Assembly: GCA_002049785.1 (NCBI GenBank)
Contig: MUKB01000129.1
Coordinates: forward strand, 1-5,798
Reading direction: 5' to 3'
Source: Caldifarciminota bacterium 4484_100
Lineage (GTDB): Bacteria > Hydrothermota > Tepidihabitantia > SM23-42
Length of the DNA stretch: 5,798 nucleotides
Shown here: positions 1 through 4,726 of the stretch, in pieces
How positions within the stretch are numbered: the first letter of the stretch is position 1
Layout: every line of letters begins with the position of its first letter
Translations under genes and position numbers: made by a program
Notes under the pieces: model-generated
What the model was told of the DNA's origin: nothing
The model's database searches: none
What the model saw: the letters and a program-made list of their open reading frames with translations, nothing else

Positions 1-411
1 ATTCCCCTGGCCGCGATTCCCGCATTCTTTGGTCTGCTCGGTTATGCAATAACTTTTCGGATATTCTTCGGGTTTGTGCTGATCTGGGCAATTGTGTTAT
101 ATATACTTACACTTGTCGGGCTCTATATCGAGGGTATTGTAATAAATGCCCTTGCACCTTCATTCGGTTCACAACAGAATTCGACCAACGCATTCAAACT
201 TGCGGTGTATGCCTATACCCCGGCATTCATCGCCGGAATATTGCGTATATTTCCATTACTCGGGGTTCTGGTTTTTCTCATCTCGCTTTACGGATTATAC
301 CTCCTGTATCTCGGTCTTCCGGTGATGATGGAGACACCCAAGGAAAAGGTTGTGGGCTATCTTGTGGTGATTATTATTGTCCTGATAATAATCTATGCAC
401 TGATTGCATAA
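1..411 (+). CDS. Yip1-domain integral membrane protein, 5'-truncated by window edge
   Basis: The frame is open from base 1 to a TAA at 409-411, giving 136 visible residues; an apparent GTG start at 76 is only an internal codon, because hydrophobic sequence in the same frame continues upstream (IPLAAIPAFFGLLGYAI). The protein is almost entirely membrane segments. Near visible residues 72-79 is YTPAFIAG, followed by FPLLG at 84-88, then LYLLYLGLPVMM and the short polar loop ETPKEK before a last Ile/Val-rich helix. This order (YTP, then P-L-G, then LYLLYLGLP, TPK and a terminal helix) is typical of bacterial Yip1-family proteins (PF04893). Their molecular role in bacteria is not established; eukaryotic relatives act in vesicle traffic. 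Many bacterial members carry an N-terminal zinc ribbon, which would lie outside the window. The gene converges on the carbamate kinase gene with a 2-base gap. The family call is fairly firm; function is unknown. Confidence 0.82.
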   Translation: MPLAAIPAFFGLLGYAITFRIFFGFVLIWAIVLYILTLVGLYIEGIVINALAPSFGSQQNSTNAFKLAVYAYTPAFIAGILRIFPLLGVLVFLISLYGLYLLYLGLPVMMETPKEKVVGYLVVIIIVLIIIYALIA

Positions 412-413
412 CC

Positions 414-1352
414 TCAATCTAAGGTAATTCTTGTTCCGGTATTACCGAGGAGCGCTTCACGTGCCCGGTCAAGGGATGTAATAATAACCTCCTTCCCACC
501 CTTTTCTAAAAAGTTGATCGCCGCCTCAATTTTCGGTCCCATACTACCTGGAGGGAATTGTCCCTCTCTTAAATATTTTATTGCATCACGAACCGTCAGG
601 ACTTTTATCGGTTGCTGGTTCGATTTCTGATAATTTAGATATATATATTCGACATTGGTCAGGATCAAAAGGGTTTGGGCCTGAATATCATGGGCGAGCA
701 CAGCCGAGGCCCTGTCTTTGTCAATTACTGCATCAACGCCCTCCAGACTTCCATCATTCTCGACATACACCGGGATACCACCGCCACCTGCAGCAATGAC
801 GATGGTTCCTTCATCAACCAGTTCTCGAATAATGCGGCGGTTTACAATCTTAATGGGCTTTGGCGAAGGCACAACTCGTCGATATCCTTTTCCTGAATCC
901 TCTTTTATCACCCAGTTGAAAACCCGGGCAAGTTTTTCTGCCTGTTTTTTTGTGTAAAAAGGACCGATAAACTTTGTGGGGTTTATTATCGAAGGGTCAT
1001 TGGGATCAACGATTACCTGGGTCACAATGGTAATAACATCCCGTTCGATACCCAACTGCTTCAGTTTATTCTGCAGACTCTGTTCAATCATATAGCCCAT
1101 TCCACCTTCGGTGTCAGCGACGATCACCCCGAGGGGAAGGGCTGGAATGTCATGGGCGGTCCTCTCCACCCGTAAAAGGGCGTTGCCAACCTGAGGTCCA
1201 TTGCCATGGGTGATGGCAAGATTATAACCTTCCTGAATAAGTTCAACAATACCCGTCAATGCCTTTCTGGTATTGGCGAACTGTTTATGGATATCTTCCT
1301 TGCCGGTCTGGGCGATCGCATTTCCACCCAGGGCAACTACCGCCTTCTTCAT
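414..1352 (-). CDS. arcC: Carbamate kinase
   Basis: This 312-residue protein has the full length and motif set of carbamate kinase (amino acid kinase superfamily), which makes ATP and carbamate from carbamoyl phosphate and ADP, usually in the last step of arginine deiminase or agmatine/allantoin fermentation. Visible motifs are ALGGNA at 7-12, THGNGPQVG at 48-56, AAGGGGIPVY at 187-196, DKDRAS at 211-216 (nucleotide-site Lys/Asp), and PPGSMGPKI at 267-275, which is diagnostic of the carbamate kinase branch. It is a cytosolic enzyme. The ATG at 1350-1352 begins right at the conserved MKKAVVALGGNA terminus and has no Shine-Dalgarno sequence; a near-consensus promoter ends 5 bases before it, so the mRNA is probably leaderless. 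No arginine deiminase or ornithine transcarbamylase gene is within the window, so the source of carbamoyl phosphate is not shown. No key motif is missing. The assignment is confident; direction in vivo and pathway are inferred. Confidence 0.95.
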   Translation of the reverse strand: MKKAVVALGGNAIAQTGKEDIHKQFANTRKALTGIVELIQEGYNLAITHGNGPQVGNALLRVERTAHDIPALPLGVIVADTEGGMGYMIEQSLQNKLKQLGIERDVITIVTQVIVDPNDPSIINPTKFIGPFYTKKQAEKLARVFNWVIKEDSGKGYRRVVPSPKPIKIVNRRIIRELVDEGTIVIAAGGGGIPVYVENDGSLEGVDAVIDKDRASAVLAHDIQAQTLLILTNVEYIYLNYQKSNQQPIKVLTVRDAIKYLREGQFPPGSMGPKIEAAINFLEKGGKEVIITSLDRAREALLGNTGTRITLD

Positions 1353-1357
1353 CTTAA

Positions 1358-1385
1358 ATTATAGATATGTAAAAATAAAAGTCAA
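1358..1385 (-). promoter_or_regulatory. Sigma-70-type promoter for arcC, predicted leaderless
   Basis: On the minus strand there is TTGACT at 1385-1380, a 16-base spacer, and TATAAT at 1363-1358, matching 11 of 12 consensus bases. Five bases separate the -10 hexamer from the ATG, so a start site 6-7 bases downstream falls on or next to the A of ATG (1352). That leaves no room for a ribosome-binding site, and none is visible. The DUF1844 gene has the same arrangement. Confidence 0.8.
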
Positions 1386-1397
1386 GACTGCGATTTA

Positions 1398-1434
1398 AAC
1401 TTTACATTGCGCGCGGTGCCAATAGTGTAAAGTT
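1398..1434. repeat. Inverted repeat between DUF2723 gene and arcC promoter
   Basis: AACTTTACA (1398-1406) and TGTAAAGTT (1426-1434) are perfect 9-bp inverted arms around a 19-base, partly GC-rich centre. The right arm overlaps the stop codon of the DUF2723 gene, and the left arm lies 12 bases upstream of the arcC -35 box. As RNA it could fold into a hairpin ending the DUF2723 transcript, but only three U residues follow and the arms are A/T-rich, so it would be a poor intrinsic terminator. It could equally be an operator for the arcC promoter. No known regulator motif is recognised. Confidence 0.5.
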
Positions 1435-3094
1435 ATTTTACTGAATTGAGGTAGCGATAATTTTGCTGCACCATTCTCGTAACCACCTCGAGATTGAATT
1501 TCACCCTTGGGTCATTTATTATGGACGGTTTTCTGAGCTTCAATTTTTTAAAGTCAAATGGACGATATCCCACGGTATCCTTTTTTATCTCGTAGACAAG
1601 ACCCCAGGGAAAGGCATTGTATCGTTTTAAAACCTGGGCAAGGTCATAATCAGGAAATGGGACAGCAAAGAATACACCGTTATCAAGACCTGCCTCGGTC
1701 ATAGCATTCAATAGATTGATAAATTTTTTTTGAATCAAAACAGGATCATAGGGGAGTCCATACTCAAATTTTCGCAATTCAACAAGATAGTCTTCAACTT
1801 CTTCTTTTATCTGTGTGTAAAACTGCGGGTATTCGTTCTTGAGATATTTAATATACCAGGTTCGGCGTAGAAGTTCTTTATCGATAACAATGAGGTCCTC
1901 TCTCATCCCCTTCACCTTTCTCAGATACATTATCGGAGAGTAGATATCCCAGTATGTGCTGATGAGTAAGGCGCTTCTGGGAAGTTGAAAGATGTGTCCC
2001 CTTCCAAAATCCAGACCGAAGTAGTTATTCCGTAAGGTACAGGATGTGTAGTTTATGAGCGGAAAGACCCCCGCAATAATCACGGCAATATAGGGTTTTA
2101 TATATCGGGTTAACAACTTCAGACCGTATGCAGAAACAGCAATTAGAGCAACAAATCCTGGGATATAATACGACTCGATATCAGGGATTGAATAATTTAT
2201 CGCGTAGAGGAAATTGCAGAGCACAATAATCAAAAAAAGCCAGAATTCCTTTCTCTTCTCTTTGGACAAAATATAGAAGCCCAGAATCGGAATCGGGATG
2301 AAGACAAACAGGAAGCTCCTTGAGATAATTCTCAAGGCATTTATGAAGTTGTTTAGTATCTCTTTGCCAGAGAGGGAAAACATCCAGACCTGATACTGTT
2401 TGCCGGTGATATGCCAGAAGAGCCTCTGTAGATTATATGTATCGCCCCAGGCGATTTCAGCCCCGGCATTGGTTCTTAGGATGAGATAAAGATAAGGGCT
2501 CAACCCGATGAAGCCAAAGATAAGCCCTGCGAAAATCTTTTTTGGTGTGTGTTTGTGTGTAATGAGGATATAGAAAAGTACCGGTATTGCAAGGGCGAAG
2601 ATGATGATATGGTTGGTGAAGGCGAGGCCTATGAGATACATTAATAGATAGAACTGTCGGTCGGTCCTTAAGTTTTGAAGGAGATAGATGATCAGGACTG
2701 AAAATAGAAGGGTAAGGGGGTAGACCTCATTGGTCAGTGCGATGCGCCAGACGATGGGTGCAAAAGCGAATATCGAGGTGATGATGATTGCTCCGGTGTC
2801 TCTTTTGAAGAGTTTTTTTATTATTTCATAGATTACAATCACCGATGCGATTGAAAAGAGAGCGGAGAGGAGATTGAGTCCGGTTATCGGTTCGGCAAAA
2901 AGATGGGCAAAGGGATATGAGATAAGTGTATATAATGGATAGCCAGTAGGATGGGCGATACCGAGGCAGAAGCTGACCGTGGCGAGTTCGCCAGAGTCGA
3001 TTGTATATACTGTAGGACAGAGGGAATAGAGGTAAATCAGGAAAACGAAAGTTGCAAATATAAGTTCAGGAAGGAAATATCTTATCCTGGACAA
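1433..3094 (-). CDS. DUF2723 multi-pass membrane protein, TMEM260/O-mannosyltransferase-like
   Basis: This 553-residue protein has about ten predicted membrane helices in its first 350 residues and a soluble C-terminal part of roughly 200 residues. The N-terminal region is classic DUF2723 (PF11028): after TM1 comes CPTVYTIDSGELAT (26-39), with the D33-S-G-E acidic motif expected near the active site of GT-C-type glycosyltransferases, then GIAHPTGYPLY (45-55), NEVYPL (122-127), TNH (160-162) and WGDTYNLQRLFWHITGKQY (216-234). The animal homologue TMEM260 is a protein O-mannosyltransferase, so a lipid-linked sugar transfer to extracytoplasmic acceptors is likely; the substrate here is not known. 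The best start is a TTG at 3094: no ATG, GTG or other TTG lies upstream in frame, and AGGA sits four bases before it. The DUF1844 gene ends 50 bases upstream with no terminator visible, so the two probably share a transcript. The family call is firm, the activity inferred. Confidence 0.87.
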   Translation of the reverse strand: MSRIRYFLPELIFATFVFLIYLYSLCPTVYTIDSGELATVSFCLGIAHPTGYPLYTLISYPFAHLFAEPITGLNLLSALFSIASVIVIYEIIKKLFKRDTGAIIITSIFAFAPIVWRIALTNEVYPLTLLFSVLIIYLLQNLRTDRQFYLLMYLIGLAFTNHIIIFALAIPVLFYILITHKHTPKKIFAGLIFGFIGLSPYLYLILRTNAGAEIAWGDTYNLQRLFWHITGKQYQVWMFSLSGKEILNNFINALRIISRSFLFVFIPIPILGFYILSKEKRKEFWLFLIIVLCNFLYAINYSIPDIESYYIPGFVALIAVSAYGLKLLTRYIKPYIAVIIAGVFPLINYTSCTLRNNYFGLDFGRGHIFQLPRSALLISTYWDIYSPIMYLRKVKGMREDLIVIDKELLRRTWYIKYLKNEYPQFYTQIKEEVEDYLVELRKFEYGLPYDPVLIQKKFINLLNAMTEAGLDNGVFFAVPFPDYDLAQVLKRYNAFPWGLVYEIKKDTVGYRPFDFKKLKLRKPSIINDPRVKFNLEVVTRMVQQNYRYLNSVK

Positions 3095-3109
3095 ATTATC
3101 CTGGACAAA
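3082..3109. repeat. 14-bp tandem duplication at the DUF2723 start
   Basis: Two exact, adjacent copies of TTATCCTGGACAAA lie at 3082-3095 and 3096-3109 (TTTGTCCAGGATAA on the coding strand). The copy nearer the gene contains its TTG start; the upstream copy places AGGA before that TTG. The unit is not a multiple of three, so the TTG in the upstream copy (3108-3106) is out of frame and opens only an eight-codon frame ending at TAA 3084-3082, inside the DUF2723 coding region. Confidence 0.9.
3099..3102 (-). promoter_or_regulatory. Ribosome-binding site deciding the TTG start of the DUF2723 gene
   Basis: AGGA on the minus strand (3102-3099), part of CCAGGATAAT, precedes the TTG at 3094 by four bases. 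The spacing is short but usable, and this is the only Shine-Dalgarno-like sequence next to a possible start in this frame. Confidence 0.5.
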
Positions 3110-3144
3110 ATTCTTTGCTGGAAGGCCCTGAAAGGGAACAACCT

Positions 3145-3435
3145 TTAATCTTTCCTGGCGAAATTCAGACGAAGATTGGTCAGCCTTGTCTGAATATCTT
3201 TCTTTTCGGTGGAGTCGAGTTCAGGTTCAATTACTTTGAATAAGGCATCGATTGAATCGATTGCAATCCGTGCCTCTTTCAGGTCTTTTGTATGTTCCTG
3301 GGTTTCTGGATGGGCGATAAAATCCATATAAGCCCAGGCCTTTGTTTCAAATGAGAGGATGTGCATCATAATTAATTCTTTCAATTTAATGGGCTTATCC
3401 AGCGTTTTCTCTTTTTTCTCTTTCTTTTCAGTCAT
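3145..3435 (-). CDS. DUF1844 family small protein
   Basis: This 96-residue soluble protein opens with a Lys/Glu-rich tail (1-20, EKKEKKEK), followed by an all-helical core. The pattern of the core fits DUF1844 (PF08899): LIMMHILSFETKAWAYMDFI (21-40), then HPETQEHTKDLKEARIAIDSIDALF (42-66), where 'P-E-T...D L..A R.A I D..' is the family hallmark, and a final helix TEKKDIQTRLTNLRLNFA resembling 'L..L L..L R..Y/F'. The family is small (about 90-130 residues), found in several bacterial phyla, and has no established function. There is no signal peptide or catalytic motif. The ATG at 3435 has no Shine-Dalgarno sequence but sits 6 bases below a TATAAT box, so it is probably translated from a leaderless mRNA. 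It is the first gene of a likely two-gene unit with the DUF2723 protein. The family call is fairly sure; its function is unknown. Confidence 0.8.
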   Translation of the reverse strand: MTEKKEKKEKTLDKPIKLKELIMMHILSFETKAWAYMDFIAHPETQEHTKDLKEARIAIDSIDALFKVIEPELDSTEKKDIQTRLTNLRLNFARKD

Positions 3436-3441
3436 AGGTGG

Positions 3442-3469
3442 ATTATATAAATTTATAAATTTTAGTCAA
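3442..3469 (-). promoter_or_regulatory. Sigma-70-type promoter for the DUF1844-DUF2723 unit, predicted leaderless
   Basis: On the minus strand there is TTGACT at 3469-3464, a 16-base spacer and TATAAT at 3447-3442 (within TATATAAT), again 11 of 12 consensus bases. Exactly six bases separate the -10 hexamer from the ATG at 3435, which puts the expected start site on the A of ATG. The sequence before ATG is CCACCT, which is not a ribosome-binding site. The -35 heptamer CTTGACT and spacer length are identical to those of the arcC promoter. Confidence 0.82.
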
Positions 3470-3492
3470 GCGGGTTTGGTTCAGAATCTCCT

Positions 3493-3548
3493 GATTTAAT
3501 GATTTTAACAATGACATAGTGACTCAATGACTTAATGACTAAATGTTT
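3493..3548. repeat. Degenerate 8-bp tandem repeat array
   Basis: Five consecutive octamers from 3509 read CAATGACA, TAGTGACT, CAATGACT, TAATGACT and AAATGTTT, with consensus nAATGACT. Two more weakly related, A/T-rich octamers (GATTTAAT, GATTTTAA) extend the period left to 3493. The array lies in the spacer downstream of the radical SAM gene and upstream of the DUF1844 promoter. Its role is unknown. Confidence 0.75.
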
Positions 3549-3550
3549 TT

Positions 3551-3613
3551 CAACCAGAAAAACGAGAGAAACCAGACAAACGAGAAAAACCAGATAAACC
3601 AGAGAAGTCAGGG
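3551..3613. repeat. 9-bp tandem repeat array (consensus AAACCAGAN)
   Basis: Seven nonamers follow in register: CAACCAGAA, AAACGAGAG, AAACCAGAC, AAACGAGAA, AAACCAGAT, AAACCAGAG and a diverged AAGTCAGGG. The last base of each unit varies, and C/G alternates at the fifth position in units 1-5. Because nine is a multiple of three, the minus strand reads as a false Leu-Val-X repeat peptide. The array starts two bases after the 8-bp array ends. Its role is unknown. Confidence 0.85.
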
Positions 3614-3625
3614 CTTGATTGACTT
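3605..3625. repeat. Small inverted repeat after the radical SAM gene
   Basis: AAGTCA (3605-3610) and TGACTT (3620-3625) form 6-bp arms around a 9-base loop, starting 10 bases past the radical SAM stop codon. It might be a weak hairpin at the 3' end of that transcript, but no U-run follows on the minus strand, so a terminator call is not supported. Confidence 0.3.
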
Positions 3626-3634
3626 GGATGATGT

Positions 3635-4726
3635 TTAATAGAAAAAACAGCAGCCCCGACATACGGAAAAGAACCTTCTTTCTTTGATCCTCATCCGCAG
3701 GTTCCTCATTTTTTTACAGTTCCAGAGGGTGAGGAATTTCTCTTCCTGAAGATTACCCAGGATATAGTCAGGACAGGATTCAAGAGCACCATCAGGTAGA
3801 ATCGTTGCGGTATTCCAGGGCGCACGGCAGGAACCTCTATATACTGAAGAGAAATTGTCGCTGGGGTTATAATACTTCAGGAGTTGTTCGTCATTAAATT
3901 TGGGAAATATCTCGATATCCATTCTTTTTTCTTCTTTGAGCTTTCTAATTATCGAGCGGATGGAGTCAAGATTTTTAAATACCGGTGCCACGCGGTCTGC
4001 ACCACGCCAGTAGTTTATGTCTTGATTTAATATCCCTTTCAATTGTTCTCGATGAAATTCTATTGCTGACTCGTCGACGAAGAGAGGAAACAGGAATTTT
4101 ACCCCCTCCGCATTTATCGAACGGGCGATCTCCAGGACATCGAACATCGTTTCAGGGCTTTCGAAGTTTATCATTGAATGGACCTTTATACTCGGATACC
4201 TATTTTTCTTTTCATTTATTTTTCTGACGCCCTCAATAATGAGGTCGAAGGTTCCTGGAATTCCACGAATCTGATCGTGGAGTTTTTGGGGGCCGTCGAT
4301 CGAGATGTTTATCTGATTGACGGTCTCTGTAATTACTGATGCGAGTTTTTTTAAGAATGTTCCGTTGGTTGTAACCACAAGAAATAGATTACGTTTGTTA
4401 ATATAAATGAGTAGCTCCTCAATTTCAGGGTAGAGTAATGGCTCACCACCGGAGAGATGGATCCTTGGAGCGAATCGGGTGAGCTGGTCAATAATCGATC
4501 GCCATTGGCTGATGTTTATCTCTTTTCTGGGATGGCGGAATTTTTCAAAACACATACTGCATTTGAGATTACATCGGTCCGTAGGAAAGATGTTGACCGT
4601 TTCAGGAGGGGATGCCCGATAGTGCAATAATCGTGCAAATTTATAACTGAAAGTTGCTGCAAAACGACGCCGGGTAAAGTTAAAAAGGTATTGCCGTTTC
4701 TCGAGCGCCGTTTTTAATTTAGCCAT
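3635..4726 (-). CDS. Radical SAM protein with SPASM/twitch-like C-terminal cysteine region
   Basis: This 363-residue cytosolic protein carries the radical SAM signature CNLKCSMC (C52, C56, C59), which binds the [4Fe-4S] cluster that cleaves S-adenosylmethionine. It is followed by the SAM-binding HLSGGEPLLYPEIEELL (90-106), TTNGTFL (119-125) and INISIDGP (139-146). The C-terminal region has C300, C318, C356, C359 and C360 in the pattern C-R-A-P-W-x5-I-L-P-D-G-x4-C...GNL...LW...C-x2-C-C, like a SPASM or twitch domain holding at least one auxiliary cluster. Such enzymes modify peptides or small molecules (PqqE, MoaA and sactionine-synthase relatives); the substrate here cannot be told, and no precursor peptide gene is visible nearby. 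The first 40 residues are basic (RRR at 19-21). The ATG overlaps the end of the QueG-like gene by 8 bp (ATGGCTAA) without a clear ribosome-binding site, so translation is probably coupled. It does not look like QueE, which is much shorter. Confidence 0.9.
   Translation of the reverse strand: MAKLKTALEKRQYLFNFTRRRFAATFSYKFARLLHYRASPPETVNIFPTDRCNLKCSMCFEKFRHPRKEINISQWRSIIDQLTRFAPRIHLSGGEPLLYPEIEELLIYINKRNLFLVVTTNGTFLKKLASVITETVNQINISIDGPQKLHDQIRGIPGTFDLIIEGVRKINEKKNRYPSIKVHSMINFESPETMFDVLEIARSINAEGVKFLFPLFVDESAIEFHREQLKGILNQDINYWRGADRVAPVFKNLDSIRSIIRKLKEEKRMDIEIFPKFNDEQLLKYYNPSDNFSSVYRGSCRAPWNTATILPDGALESCPDYILGNLQEEKFLTLWNCKKMRNLRMRIKERRFFSVCRGCCFFY

Noticed and set aside
423..447. Short inverted repeats GGTAAT/ATTACC and CGGT-ATT-ACCG as a possible terminator for the Yip1 gene.
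   Set aside because: The stems are only 4-6 bp, lie inside the arcC coding end (conserved GNTGTRI) and are not followed by a T-run.
581..957. Three overlapping plus-strand open frames inside the carbamate kinase gene.
   Set aside because: They are antisense shadows of a fully conserved enzyme gene and show no domain or start signal.
3126..3136. CCCT-GAA-AGGG mini hairpin between the DUF1844 and DUF2723 genes as a terminator.
   Set aside because: A 4-bp stem without a U-run is too small for an intrinsic terminator; read-through is more likely.
3493..3613. Repeat arrays as a CRISPR locus.
   Set aside because: Units are 8-9 bp with no spacers and no cas genes nearby; they are simple tandem repeats.
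3462..3662. Open frame of 66 codons on the minus strand, with a Leu-Val-X repeat.
   Set aside because: Its repetitive protein sequence is just the translation of the 9-bp and 8-bp DNA arrays. It overlaps the end of the radical SAM gene and contains the -35 box of the DUF1844 promoter. There is no ribosome-binding site and no recognisable domain.
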